Positions 8,543 to 18,122 of a stretch of 64,000 bases of DNA are shown in pieces. The translations under genes and the position numbers were made by a program. The notes beneath the pieces were generated by a model. That model saw nothing but the letters and a program-made list of their open reading frames with translations. It was not told the DNA's origin and ran no database searches. The stretch's first letter is position 1. Each line of letters opens with the position of its first letter. Origin of the DNA: JADJPF01 sp964492845 (GTDB lineage Bacteria > Acidobacteriota > Blastocatellia > Chloracidobacteriales > JADJPF01); the NCBI GenBank assembly GCA_964492845.1, contig CAZBMZ010000032.1:1-64000 (forward strand), written 5' to 3'.

Positions 8543-10780
8543 ATGGCTAAAAAAGTTTTCTTGCTAGTAATTTGCATTTTCTGCCTTTTAACAATTATCT
8601 TTCCTACAACTAAAGCCCAAATAGAAAATTTAGAGCCTGTTGGCAGACCGTTTATTCCTCTTGAAGCTAGATTAAAAACTTCTGCACCTGCAAATATGCT
8701 TATTAGTGGCACATTATATTTTCGCTTAAAAAATGAATCTGCACTTGATGATCTTTTAAGAGAACAGCAAGCTCCTACAAGTGAAAATTATCAAAAATGG
8801 CTTACTCCAAATCAATTTGGTGAAAAGTTTGGTGCTTCAAAAGATGTTTATCAAATGGCTATTGGTTGGCTAGAAAGCTCAAATATTAGAATTACTCAAA
8901 AATGGGCAAATCGTTTAAGACTAGATTTTCAAGCTCCTGTTTCGGAACTCCAAAAAGTTTTTCAAACACAAATACAGCTATTTGAACTAGATAACCAAAT
9001 TTACTATGCAAACTCACAAGCTAGCCATTTGCCTGCTAACTTAGCTTTAGAGATTATAGATGTTAAGCTAAATAGTTTTCTTTTTACAGAACCAAGCATA
9101 AAAAGACAACCTCAAGATATTTTGCCTACTGTAATAGATCGCGGACGTTTTGCTATTGGCCCACAGGATTTACACGTTGCTTATAATTTCAGACCGCTTT
9201 TTGCTAATGGCATTGAAGGCCAAGGACAAAAAATTGGTATTATTGCTAGAAGTGATTTTGATATGTCAGATGTTAATACTTATCGAGATTTATTTAAGTT
9301 ACCTGCTGTTAACATTGTAAAAATCCCTGCTGGTGGTGAAATAATTGACCGAGGTGGGATAGAAACCTTAGAAGTCTTGCTTGACACCCAATTATCAGGC
9401 GCGGCAGCACCAAAAGCAGATATTCAAGTAGTCATAGCCGATCGAGATAGTGATATTGATCAATCCTTAGCTTATTTTCTAAATGTTTTACCTGACACAA
9501 AAATATTAAGTATTAGTTTTGGAGCTTGTGAAAAATTTTTATTTCCTCAATTTGTTGCTTTATTTAACAATCTTTATAAACAAGCTGCGGCTCAAGGTCA
9601 GACAGTCTTTGTTTCTTCGGGTGATCGCGGTGCAAATGATTGTGGTGATGGACAAAGCTTGCAAGTTAATGGACTGGCCTCAAGTCCTTTTATAGTTGGT
9701 GTTGGAGGAACATCTTTAAGAGTTGAAACTAATAGTAATGGTGATGTAACAGCTTATCAAGATGAACAAGTTTGGCAAGGTAGCGGTGGTGGAATAAGTG
9801 TAATGTTTCCACGTCCAGACTTTCAAACTTTAGCTGGAATAACTCAAACAGGTCGGACGGTTCCTGATGTTTCATTGCTAGCCGACTTTAGTCGCCCAGG
9901 TTTTTTTGTTGTTGAAAGTGGGTTTACCCGTGTTATTGGTGGAACAAGTGCCTCTGCTCCGGTTTGGGCTGGGATTTTAGCCTTAACTAACCAGTTTTCT
10001 AAAACAGATGGTTTTGGTAATGCCAATCATCGCATCTACCAACTAGGTAAACAACAAGAAATTAGTGCTAGTCCTCGTTCATTATTTTTTAATGATATTA
10101 CGGTAGGAAATAATAGCGGTGGTGGACTCGATGGTTATCAAGCACGCCCAGGTTATGATCTAGCTACAGGTTGGGGAACACCTAATGTAGACCTGTTTGC
10201 TCGCAGTCTTTCTGGTGTTCCAGATAAAACTGATGGGTTATTTTTAACTTTTCCAAATGGAGGTGAAGTTTTACCACAAGATCAAACAATCAATGTTCGC
10301 TGGATTTTATCTCAAGACCTAGCTGCTAAGGCTACAAACCAAGATTTAATGCTTTCTACAGATGAAGGAAAGACATTTCAAACCATTGCTAACAATTTAG
10401 CTGCAAACCTACGAAGTTTTGATTTTACTCCAACAAAAATAACTGCAATAGCACGCTTTCGTATTGTTGTACGTACAAACTCTAGTAGCCAAATAGTTGA
10501 CACAAGTGATGCTAACATCAATATTGGCACAAACTTACGTATAGATTTTGCTCGCTACTCAATTTTAGATAACCGCTTAGAAATAATAGGCGAAGGGCTT
10601 TCCACAAAAGTAAAATTATTTGTTAATGGTGTTTCTATTAACCGTCCAGCAAAATTAATGGAGGATTTACTTTCATTTAAGGGCAAAGAGAAAAAGTTTA
10701 AGCTTAAAAAAGGTGAAAATACCGTAGCAATAGAAATTAATGGTATACGTTCAGCTATTTACAAATTTTTTGTTTTATAG
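8543..10780 (+). CDS. Secreted S53-family serine-carboxyl peptidase (sedolisin/kumamolisin) with prodomain
   Basis: A 745-aa acid peptidase precursor. Residues 1-25 form a signal peptide. About 35-185 is the kumamolisin-type activation prodomain. The catalytic domain (about 205-555) has the E-x-x-x-D pair E277/D281, oxyanion Asp in SSGDRG (D361), the nucleophile S469 in GGTSASAP, and the calcium-site region at NDIT (D518) and GYDLATGWGTP. The remaining 190 residues are beta-rich and probably a binding or anchoring module. All catalytic residues are present. S53 peptidases act extracellularly at acid pH and are common in Acidobacteriota. Confidence 0.93.
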   Translation: MAKKVFLLVICIFCLLTIIFPTTKAQIENLEPVGRPFIPLEARLKTSAPANMLISGTLYFRLKNESALDDLLREQQAPTSENYQKWLTPNQFGEKFGASKDVYQMAIGWLESSNIRITQKWANRLRLDFQAPVSELQKVFQTQIQLFELDNQIYYANSQASHLPANLALEIIDVKLNSFLFTEPSIKRQPQDILPTVIDRGRFAIGPQDLHVAYNFRPLFANGIEGQGQKIGIIARSDFDMSDVNTYRDLFKLPAVNIVKIPAGGEIIDRGGIETLEVLLDTQLSGAAAPKADIQVVIADRDSDIDQSLAYFLNVLPDTKILSISFGACEKFLFPQFVALFNNLYKQAAAQGQTVFVSSGDRGANDCGDGQSLQVNGLASSPFIVGVGGTSLRVETNSNGDVTAYQDEQVWQGSGGGISVMFPRPDFQTLAGITQTGRTVPDVSLLADFSRPGFFVVESGFTRVIGGTSASAPVWAGILALTNQFSKTDGFGNANHRIYQLGKQQEISASPRSLFFNDITVGNNSGGGLDGYQARPGYDLATGWGTPNVDLFARSLSGVPDKTDGLFLTFPNGGEVLPQDQTINVRWILSQDLAAKATNQDLMLSTDEGKTFQTIANNLAANLRSFDFTPTKITAIARFRIVVRTNSSSQIVDTSDANINIGTNLRIDFARYSILDNRLEIIGEGLSTKVKLFVNGVSINRPAKLMEDLLSFKGKEKKFKLKKGENTVAIEINGIRSAIYKFFVL

Positions 10781-10857
10781 CTTTTAGTAAAATGAATGGG
10801 GCAAAAGAGATATTAATAAACACTTTTTAAGGTTGTACTATGTATAATCTACAAATT

Positions 10858-10882
10858 TTTAAGATTGCACTTGCAATCTTAA
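10858..10882. terminator. Hairpin between convergent genes
   Basis: TTAAGATTGCA and TGCAATCTTAA flank a very short loop and overlap the end of the small minus-strand gene. A T-rich tract lies just beyond on the minus strand. Confidence 0.5.
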
Positions 10883-11118
10883 GCTACCTTTAATGGATGA
10901 TAGAGCTTTTCAGGATCTGTCTCTGCTGGTAATGTTTCAGCAACCATATAGTCAGGTATAGATAAAATTACTATACGTCCATCATTAGTTGTTGCAGGGA
11001 TTTCCCAAGCAATACCAGTCCAAGCAGCTAATTCAAAAGATTCTGGATCATTTGGTGAACCTCTTAATCTAATCCAACATTTTGCACCAGAAGTTTTATT
11101 AGTCCCTTCTTTTCCCAT
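10879..11118 (-). CDS. Small conserved-looking hypothetical protein
   Basis: A soluble protein of about 79 aa starting at ATG 11118; an upstream TTG at 11130 lies too close to the AAAGG. It contains CWIRLRGSPNDPESFELAAW and ends with an acidic, proline-containing tail. No motif is recognised and there is no signal peptide. It stands alone between convergent and divergent neighbours, so context says little. Confidence 0.55.
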   Translation of the reverse strand: MGKEGTNKTSGAKCWIRLRGSPNDPESFELAAWTGIAWEIPATTNDGRIVILSIPDYMVAETLPAETDPEKLYHPLKVA

Positions 11119-11259
11119 AAAATTACCCAACCTTTCGTTTTCGAGATAATTAATTGTTGCTTAACCATTGTTGGGATGCAACAGCATTTTTTTAAGTTGT
11201 GTGAGTAATATTTTAGAAAAATAGCGTAAGTATTAGATTAAGCTAGACTTTAGCTAATA

Positions 11260-11289
11260 ACTAGGGCTAAGAAAAAATTTAGCCCTAGT
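11260..11289. terminator. Hairpin after the ADOP permease gene
   Basis: An 11-bp stem ACTAGGGCTAA / TTAGCCCTAGT lies about 20 bases beyond the permease stop. There is no clear T-run after the stem, so it may act as an mRNA end-stabiliser as much as a terminator. Confidence 0.55.
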
Positions 11290-11308
11290 CAAAGAAAACA
11301 TAAATTTA

Positions 11309-13774
11309 TTATTCATAACGTAATGCTACTAGTGGATCAACTTTTGTAGCGCGGTAAGCAGGAATATAGCTAGCTAGCAAGGCAGTTAGAGCTAAAATTA
11401 ATGGAGCTATTATAAAAGTTATTGGATCAAAAGCACTTACACCAAATAAAAGACCTGCAAAAAGACGTGCTAAAAATAAACCGCCTATTGTCCCAAGAAC
11501 AATACCTATCATAACTAGCAACATAGCTTGGCTAAGAACTAGTTTTAGGATATCAAAGGGTTTCGCGCCTAAAGCCATACGAACGCCTATTTCTTGGGTA
11601 CGCTGATTTACAGAATAGGCTAGGATTCCATAAATTCCAACAGCAGCAAGAACTAAAGCTAACAGCCCAAACAAAACTAGTAAAATAGCACTCATACGAG
11701 CAGCCCAAAGACTTTGGCCTATTATTTCAGAAACTGTATTGATGTTTGTAAGAGGTAAATTACTATCAAGTGATTGTACTTCTGATCTAACTGTCCCTAA
11801 GATGCTTTTAGGATCTTCTTTACTTTGAACATATAAAGTTACTAAATTTGTATAACGTTGAAATATTGGGATATAGGCACAAGGATTTGGCTCTTCACCA
11901 AGAGAAACTTGTTTAGTATCCTTAACAATACCTATTACTTCAGTAAAATTGTCATCTCCAAAAAACCTAAAACGTTTTCCGATAGCATCTTGTCCGGGCC
12001 AAAAGCGTTTTACCATTGCTTCATTAATAATTGCAACACCTACAGCAGTTTCTCTATCAGTGTCATTAAAATCTCGCCCTTGCAAAATAGGAATATTAAG
12101 GGTTTCAAAAAATCTTGTTCCAATGTTATTAGTAGTTGTAAGGATACCTTTACCTAAAGCTTGAGGATCGCCACCTTCAGGAAAAACACTTCTTAAAAAG
12201 CCTCCTCCAAGCGGAGGATTAGTAGCTACAGTAACAGATTTTACACCAGGCAAGCCTTGAACACGGCTTTGAACATTACGGAAAAACTCTTTACCCTGTA
12301 CTTCACTATAACTTTGGCGGTTTAACTCAAATGAGATTGTAAAAACTTTTTTAGTTTCAAATCCTGGATCAATTGATTGAGCATTAAGCAGGCTACGAAG
12401 GAAAAGACTAGCACTAATCAAAGCAATTAATGAAAAAGCAATTTGAGCAATTACCAAAATATTACGTAATGTTAAAAGTTTATTTCCTGAATTAATTGGG
12501 GCTGTTTTTTCTTTTAATTCTATTACTAAATTTGACCTAGTAGCTTGAAGGGTTGGGATAATACCAAAAATTACTCCTGTAACTAATGAAATCAATAAAG
12601 TAAAAACTACCACCCTTAAATCTAAGCTTAAATCCAGCCCATCAGCTTGAATAAAAATAGGGCGATAAGACCATAATAAATCACGTCCCCAAACAGCTAA
12701 ACCAAGACCAATAATGCCTCCCACAGTAGAAAGTAAAATACTTTCAATCATAAATTGTTGAAATAGCCGCCATGCACTAGCACCTAGAGCAATACGAATA
12801 GCAACTTCTCGGCGACGAATATTAGCCCTTATTAACAAAAGGTTGGCAATATTGGCACAAGCAATTAACAGCACTAAGCCTACTACAGCCATTAACAATG
12901 CTCCACCTCTTATAAAGAGATCTCGTTGATTTGGATTAACTGTAGATTCTGCTAATGGTATAAGCGTCAGTGTACGACCATCATTATCTTTTGGATGTTC
13001 TTTAGCTAATTGACTAGCAATAGTTTTTATTTCTGCTTGTGCTTGTTCAATAGTGACATTTGGTTTAAGTCTACCAACTAAACTAAAAAGCAAAGCGCGG
13101 CGAGAATCAAACCATTGCTTAAAAATACCGCTAAAAACTTGTTCATGCATCATCATTGGAACAAAAAAGTCCACTGAACCTATAGCAAAAGTTCCTCGAA
13201 AATTTGCTGGAGTCACACCAATTATTGTATAGCTAGTAGCATTTAATGTAATTTGACTACCTATAACTTCAGGCTTTGCTCCAAATTGGGTTTTCCATAC
13301 ATTATGACTAAGAACAATAACAGGATGAAGTCCTGGGGTTTGGTCTTCTTCAGGCAAAAAAGTCCGTCCTATTACAGCTTTTACTCCTAAAACATCAAAA
13401 TAATTTCCTGTAACAATTAAGCCATTAAGTTGTCTAGGTTCTCCTTGACCTATTAGGCTTAAAGATGCTCCTGCAAAAGCTGATATTGCTGTAAAACTAG
13501 TGTTTTGGTCACGATAATCTTTATAGTTTGGAAAAGAAACAGGCAAGCTATTACGATTACCAGTAGAGTTTTTTCCATCCAAAGTAAAAAGGGAAACTAT
13601 TTCCGAAGGCTTTTCCATTGGCAATGGTTGTAAAAAAATAGCATTTAAGATTGTAAAAATAGTTGTGTTTGCTCCAATGCCTAAAGCTAAAATAAAAATT
13701 ACTGCTATAGTAAAAATTTTGCTTTTTGCCAATACTCGTAGCCCATAGCGGAAATCTTGAAGAAATTTTTCCAT
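11309..13774 (-). CDS. ADOP-type duplicated MacB/FtsX permease
   Basis: An 821-aa permease that is an internal duplication: each half has a membrane segment, a MacB-like periplasmic domain and three FtsX-type membrane segments. The second copy starts near residue 430 (ILVIAQIAFSLIALISASLF). The C-terminus has the family signature VNQRTQEIGVRMALGAKPFDILKLV and ends PAYRATKVDPLVALRYE. Such orphan permeases without a linked ATPase are strongly expanded in Acidobacteria, which supports the host assignment. No ATP-binding gene or adaptor is nearby. Function is unknown beyond likely lipophilic or peptide efflux. Confidence 0.92.
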   Translation of the reverse strand: MEKFLQDFRYGLRVLAKSKIFTIAVIFILALGIGANTTIFTILNAIFLQPLPMEKPSEIVSLFTLDGKNSTGNRNSLPVSFPNYKDYRDQNTSFTAISAFAGASLSLIGQGEPRQLNGLIVTGNYFDVLGVKAVIGRTFLPEEDQTPGLHPVIVLSHNVWKTQFGAKPEVIGSQITLNATSYTIIGVTPANFRGTFAIGSVDFFVPMMMHEQVFSGIFKQWFDSRRALLFSLVGRLKPNVTIEQAQAEIKTIASQLAKEHPKDNDGRTLTLIPLAESTVNPNQRDLFIRGGALLMAVVGLVLLIACANIANLLLIRANIRRREVAIRIALGASAWRLFQQFMIESILLSTVGGIIGLGLAVWGRDLLWSYRPIFIQADGLDLSLDLRVVVFTLLISLVTGVIFGIIPTLQATRSNLVIELKEKTAPINSGNKLLTLRNILVIAQIAFSLIALISASLFLRSLLNAQSIDPGFETKKVFTISFELNRQSYSEVQGKEFFRNVQSRVQGLPGVKSVTVATNPPLGGGFLRSVFPEGGDPQALGKGILTTTNNIGTRFFETLNIPILQGRDFNDTDRETAVGVAIINEAMVKRFWPGQDAIGKRFRFFGDDNFTEVIGIVKDTKQVSLGEEPNPCAYIPIFQRYTNLVTLYVQSKEDPKSILGTVRSEVQSLDSNLPLTNINTVSEIIGQSLWAARMSAILLVLFGLLALVLAAVGIYGILAYSVNQRTQEIGVRMALGAKPFDILKLVLSQAMLLVMIGIVLGTIGGLFLARLFAGLLFGVSAFDPITFIIAPLILALTALLASYIPAYRATKVDPLVALRYE

Positions 13775-14067
13775 AACTTTTCCCCTTTTCTTTGTGAAAC
13801 TTAAAAAGGCCAGCTAAATTGGCTAACCAAATGCCGTGCCATCTTTTTGATTTATTTTATTTAATTGATAAGATGAGCTTTGTAGAAATATTTCTAACCT
13901 TGTATATTTAGATTTGTTCGTTTGTGGGATAATGCTGTCCCAAAAAAGAATATATGACAAAGTTTTTCTTAGTAGAAAAACTTCTATTAAAGATACAAAA
14001 ATAGACTAGCACTGCATCTAAAACTTTTAGAAATTAGTGTTAAATAATAATTTTAAGGATATTTTTT

Positions 14068-14742
14068 ATGACACGCTTTATTAATCTTGCAATATTTAAG
14101 CTATTTTTTGTTTCTATCTTATTGCTATTAATTACTTTACCAGGACAAGCTGAAGATGAAACTGTCAAAAAATTAATTATTGGACTAGAAAATCGCTATG
14201 GCAATATGAAAGGGCTAGCAGCAGATTTTACTCAAGTTTATAGCGACCGAGCCGGGCGAAAGCTCCGTGAACAAGGCACATTAACCTTAAAGCGACCTGG
14301 AAAAATGCGTTGGGATTATCGCCAGCCTGAAGAAAAAATATTTATTGTAAATGATAAAAAAGTCTATTTTTACCTCCCTGAAGAAAAAGAAGTGACAATC
14401 ACTGCCCTTAAAGAAAGCGACGATCCACGCGCACCATTTGTTTTTCTCTTGGGCCGTCGTAATTTACAAAAAGATTTTAAGTCTGTAGAAATTTCTAATG
14501 TAGAATCACCAATTATTGCTGGTAATATTGTGCTAGAATTAATCCCTAAGCGTGTAAGTAGTTCATTAAAAAGATTATTTGTAGAAATAAACCCTAAAGC
14601 CATCCAATTAAGTCGCTTAGTATTAATCAATGCAAATGATGGGCGTTCAGATTTTATCTTGTCAAATTTTAAGGAAAATTTCTTAGCCACAGATGAACAA
14701 TTTGAATTTTCTGTTCCTCCAGGAGTAAAAATATTGCAGTAA
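14068..14742 (+). CDS. lolA: LolA-like outer-membrane lipoprotein carrier
   Basis: A 224-aa periplasmic chaperone that would shuttle lipoproteins from the inner to the outer membrane. It has a signal peptide (1-27, cleaved near GQA), then the family pattern: ADFTQVYSD, an L-x-R-P-G-K-M-R-W-D-Y segment and a later KRLFVEI-type strand. A good AAGGAT ribosome site precedes the ATG. It is single, with no lolB or lolCDE beside it, so a LolA-fold relative with another lipid ligand is possible. Confidence 0.85.
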   Translation: MTRFINLAIFKLFFVSILLLLITLPGQAEDETVKKLIIGLENRYGNMKGLAADFTQVYSDRAGRKLREQGTLTLKRPGKMRWDYRQPEEKIFIVNDKKVYFYLPEEKEVTITALKESDDPRAPFVFLLGRRNLQKDFKSVEISNVESPIIAGNIVLELIPKRVSSSLKRLFVEINPKAIQLSRLVLINANDGRSDFILSNFKENFLATDEQFEFSVPPGVKILQ

Positions 14743-14885
14743 ATACCTTAGACCATACAGATTATTTATTTAACCATTTGCTTAATCAATATTTAGAACT
14801 AGAACTTAGCTTTATTAAGTCCAAAAGCCAGATCTCTTTTGGTGATAGTTGTTTAGTTATAGCAGAAAAAGCAGCAAATTCTTAA
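14733..14885 (+). CDS. Possible 50-codon small protein overlapping the lolA end
   Basis: An open frame with an AGGAG six bases before an ATT codon reads A-V-N-T-L-D-H-T-D-Y-L-F-N-H and ends E-K-A-A-N-S. The only start is the rare ATT, so it is weakly supported; it may equally be the relic of a longer gene or chance. Confidence 0.22.
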   Translation: MAVNTLDHTDYLFNHLLNQYLELELSFIKSKSQISFGDSCLVIAEKAANS

Positions 14886-15043
14886 AAATCCATTGACAAA
14901 AATAGTTAGATTTTTCTAACTCATGCTATACTGTCGGCTATAAAAACATCCTAACAATTAAGTAATACTTAAAATTATTAATGCAGATTTATCTAATGTC
15001 TGTCTAAAATCTTATTTTACAAGTTATAGGAGGAGTTGAAGTT
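14886..15043 (+). promoter_or_regulatory. Promoter with an operator-like palindrome
   Basis: AGTTAGA-TTTT-TCTAACT (14904-14921) lies 5 bases upstream of the -10-like TATACT (14927-14932), so a bound regulator would cover the -35 region. TTGACA at 14894-14899 is too far from this -10 (27 bases) to be its -35. The downstream gene therefore has a leader of about 100 bases before its AGGAGGAG ribosome site. Confidence 0.5.
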
Positions 15044-15403
15044 ATGAGACTAGGAAAACATGCAATTTTATTTGAACCAACCTTTGAAGTTTTGACTAAA
15101 TCAAGTGAACATAATGTAATGACTATTGAACATATTACAGAATTTGTTGAAACAGATGTAAAACACTTTGCTTGGTTAGAAGATGCAGTAATAGAAGCAA
15201 AAAAATATTTAGAAAAAAAATCTTATCAAGAAGTAGCTAACCGTCGTCTTTGTGGAATTTGTGGGGTTACTGCATTAAAAGGGAATGCAGATGCTTGTGC
15301 TAATTGTGATAGCTTACCTGATAATGTTCAACGAGCTTTTATTGCTTTACGCTCAACTATCATTGAACAAAATGAAAGAATTGAAGAATTAGCTAAAAAA
15401 TAA
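15044..15403 (+). CDS. Hypothetical protein with a C-terminal zinc-ribbon-like Cys cluster
   Basis: A 119-aa soluble protein preceded by a very strong AGGAGGAG. The N-terminal half is mixed (TFEVLTKSSEHNVMTIEHIT) and the C-terminal half has C-G-I-C-G followed 13 residues on by C-A-N-C, a likely four-Cys zinc site, then a charged helix ending in ELAKK. No known family is recognised. The palindrome in its promoter suggests it is inducible. It is monocistronic: a strong terminator follows. Confidence 0.75.
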   Translation: MRLGKHAILFEPTFEVLTKSSEHNVMTIEHITEFVETDVKHFAWLEDAVIEAKKYLEKKSYQEVANRRLCGICGVTALKGNADACANCDSLPDNVQRAFIALRSTIIEQNERIEELAKK

Positions 15404-15424
15404 ACTAACCTAAAAACTTAGGCT

Positions 15425-15462
15425 AAAATAAGAGAGTAAAAATTTACTCTCTTATTTTTTTA
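15425..15462. terminator. Rho-independent terminator
   Basis: The stem AATAAGAGAGTAAA / TTTACTCTCTTATT is followed by a run of T. It lies between convergent genes and has an A-rich arm for the opposite strand. Confidence 0.85.
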
Positions 15463-15471
15463 TATTTTCTT

Positions 15472-16164
15472 TTACTCAGGTTTTTGACAGCGAAAAACAA
15501 AAGAAGGAGGTAGATTACGAAATACTACCGACGTATCAACTATAGGGAAAGTCTTTCTTAAAAGCCTCATAACGCTATTAATAACCCTAGCATGTACATA
15601 TTGATAAGTAACAAACACGCCACCGGGCCGCAAACTAGCATAAGAATTATTTAAGATCCGCTGTCCAAGTTTTGGTTCAATTAAAGCAAAAGGTAGACTA
15701 GAAATAATATAGTCTGCTTTTTCTAAATCGTTACGTTTTAGAAGTTCATCAATATTTTCTGCACTATCCTGGATAATTTGATGTTCTGGAAAACGTCTTT
15801 GCCAAATTTCTATCATATTAGCATTAGTTTCTACAGCAAAAAACTTGGTTTTTTCACCACATTTTTTAACAATAGCTTTAGTGATTGCTCCTGTGCCAGG
15901 GCCAAATTCAACTACTGCTTTGGCATTAGCTAAATCTAAATTAGCCACCATTCCTTCTGCTAAAAAGCGGGAGCTAGGAGTTACTTGTCCAAGTTCTACA
16001 GGGTTTTCAACTAAAGTTTTAACAAACAAAAGTTTATCTTTAGAAAAATTATCTAAGTTTTTAGGAAATCCTTCTAAATTTTTAGAGAACTTATCAAGTT
16101 TAGGAAATTTTTTTAAGTCAAGAGCTAACTTTTTTTTAGAATTTTGCATAACAAAAAAACCCAT
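15472..16164 (-). CDS. Phospholipid N-methyltransferase-like / rRNA adenine methylase-fold protein
   Basis: A 230-aa SAM-dependent methyltransferase. It has the PmtA-type motif G-Q-V-T-P-S-S-R-F-L-A, the SAM loop VEFGPGTGAIT and an ISSLPFALI motif in the catalytic strand. PmtA relatives methylate phosphatidylethanolamine; the fold is shared with KsgA-type RNA methylases, but the PSSRFLA segment and the C-terminus (RNLPPSFVFRC) favour the lipid enzyme. The first 45 residues are Lys/Leu/Asn rich, possibly amphipathic and membrane-binding; the true start may be the internal ATG at residue 6. Confidence 0.75.
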   Translation of the reverse strand: MGFFVMQNSKKKLALDLKKFPKLDKFSKNLEGFPKNLDNFSKDKLLFVKTLVENPVELGQVTPSSRFLAEGMVANLDLANAKAVVEFGPGTGAITKAIVKKCGEKTKFFAVETNANMIEIWQRRFPEHQIIQDSAENIDELLKRNDLEKADYIISSLPFALIEPKLGQRILNNSYASLRPGGVFVTYQYVHARVINSVMRLLRKTFPIVDTSVVFRNLPPSFVFRCQKPE

Positions 16165-16280
16165 CTGGAAGTTACTAAAATCTACTAGTTTTTAGTTATA
16201 AAAATTAAGATTATTGGCGACGATTCTAACGAACTTAAACTTTAGAAGCAAGCAAGATAATATCTTCCTTAAGAAAATTT

Positions 16281-17957
16281 TTATTTATTATTCTCAATAT
16301 TAGTTTTTGGTTCTTCATTTGGTTTAGCTGCTTCTGTTGGTTTTGGTTCCTCTACTGTTTTAGTAGGTTCAGGTTTATTTTGTTCAGCAATTTTTGCCTC
16401 AAGATCTTTTAATGCACTAACAGCAACACTATTATTTCCTTCAATAGACAAGATTGCTCGATACTCTGCCGCTGCCGCTGCAAGTTCACCTATTTCTTGA
16501 AGCGATATAGCCAAATTAGAATGTGCTGCTATAAAACTTGGTGCTACTGCAACAGCTTTACGATATTCTAAAATTGCAGATTTAGTATCCCCTTCTTTTC
16601 TTAGTAAATTACCTAGATTAAAATAAGCTTCTTTTAGTGATGGGTTTGTCTTACTTACATTACGATATTCTGCAATGGCTTCTGCTGTTTTGCCAGTTTG
16701 AGCTAACAGAGTAGCTAGTTTTAATCTAGCACCTGCAAGCCAAGGCTCTATTTTTAATGCCGCTTGATAGGATTCTATAGCTAGCGTAGTATTACCTTTA
16801 TGGGCCGCTGCTTCAGCTATTGCTACTTGTGCTTGAGCATTGTTACCTTTTGAGGCAACCTCTTTTAATTGATTCATAGCATCATTAAGCACAATATCAG
16901 AATATCTTTGAGCAGTAATGCTAAGGTAAAGCTTTGCTGTCTGATCATTAGGATTAGCTTGTAATGCTGTGCTAAAAGCTCTTTCGGCTGCTAATAAATT
17001 TCCTTCTTCTAACATCAATTTTCCATAAGCAACTTGATCTGCTATAGAATTAGGTCGCTGAGAAAGTACTATTTCATATTCCTTAATAGCTTCATCGTAA
17101 TTTCCAACACTAGCATAAATATTACCTAATACAGAATGAGCTTCTACATCATTAACATTTACATTTAATGCGCCTAAAGCAAAGCGTTGAGCATCTTCTA
17201 AATTCCCTCGTCGTAAATATTTTAGCGCAACATTAACTAAAGGATAATTCCAATCTGGAGCCAGTGAAATAGCTTTTAAGTAAGATTTTAAGGAATCTTC
17301 TTCCTTCTTTTGCTCAGATAATGCTCGCCCTAAAGCATTATAAAAATAGGGTGCTTTATCGTCTTTTTTTATTCCTTGACGAAAAAGTTCTTCTGCTTTT
17401 TTAGGGTCTTTATCAGCTAAAGCGATCATCCCTTGATAAAATAAATCAAATGCAGCAAAACGTTTATCTTTAGGTTGTAATGTTTTTAAGCGTTCTGAAT
17501 ACTTTTGGGCCGAGGCCCAATCATCCCTGGTAAAGCTATAATTAGCTCCTTGAAGATAAAGTTCTAAAGGCGATCTAGCCACATCTCCAAGTATTAAAGT
17601 AAGGGTTTCTCTTAAGCTTTTTAATGATGGTTCATTTGGAGAATTCTTAACTAATATTTGATAAAGCTCATAAGCATTTTGTCCAGGTGGTTCAATTAGT
17701 TGCTTAAGAGAAATTGCTAACTCAATTTGTGTTACTAATGGATTAGTAGTGGGTTCTGGCTTTGGTGCTGGTGTTTGTTCTTGATTTTCTTCTGTATTAG
17801 CTTGATTTTCTTGCTCTTGTTCTTTTTTATTTTTATCTTGTTTTTCTTTCTTTTCTTTCTTTTCTTTTTTATCTTTTACTTCATTTTCCTGAAAAGCTAA
17901 ACTAGAAATTGGAAAAGTTAGAATCAAACAAATGACAAATAACTTCAATAAACGCAT
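16281..17957 (-). CDS. Secreted TPR-repeat protein
   Basis: A 558-aa protein with a signal peptide (1-22) and a Lys/Glu/Gln-rich linker at about 25-70. It then has at least nine tetratricopeptide repeats (for example PYFYNALGRALSEQKKEEDS, AHSVLGNIYASVGNYDEAIK, AHSNLAISLQEIGELAAAAA) to about 510, and a second low-complexity Pro/Glu tail. TPRs mediate protein contacts; a periplasmic scaffold role is likely. No enzymatic domain is seen. Confidence 0.85.
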   Translation of the reverse strand: MRLLKLFVICLILTFPISSLAFQENEVKDKKEKKEKKEKQDKNKKEQEQENQANTEENQEQTPAPKPEPTTNPLVTQIELAISLKQLIEPPGQNAYELYQILVKNSPNEPSLKSLRETLTLILGDVARSPLELYLQGANYSFTRDDWASAQKYSERLKTLQPKDKRFAAFDLFYQGMIALADKDPKKAEELFRQGIKKDDKAPYFYNALGRALSEQKKEEDSLKSYLKAISLAPDWNYPLVNVALKYLRRGNLEDAQRFALGALNVNVNDVEAHSVLGNIYASVGNYDEAIKEYEIVLSQRPNSIADQVAYGKLMLEEGNLLAAERAFSTALQANPNDQTAKLYLSITAQRYSDIVLNDAMNQLKEVASKGNNAQAQVAIAEAAAHKGNTTLAIESYQAALKIEPWLAGARLKLATLLAQTGKTAEAIAEYRNVSKTNPSLKEAYFNLGNLLRKEGDTKSAILEYRKAVAVAPSFIAAHSNLAISLQEIGELAAAAAEYRAILSIEGNNSVAVSALKDLEAKIAEQNKPEPTKTVEEPKPTEAAKPNEEPKTNIENNK

Positions 17958-18122
17958 TGCTATTCCTCAAAGATTTTTCTAAGTTGGCTAGGTGAGAATT
18001 TTCATTATAACAAAACTAGCTTTCCTACACCTAACCATCAATTACTAAAATCTAGTATTTCCAAGCCTTTTTGCTTGGCATCTATACAATTTTCTTAGCT
18101 TTATTTACTTACTAACCACTAT

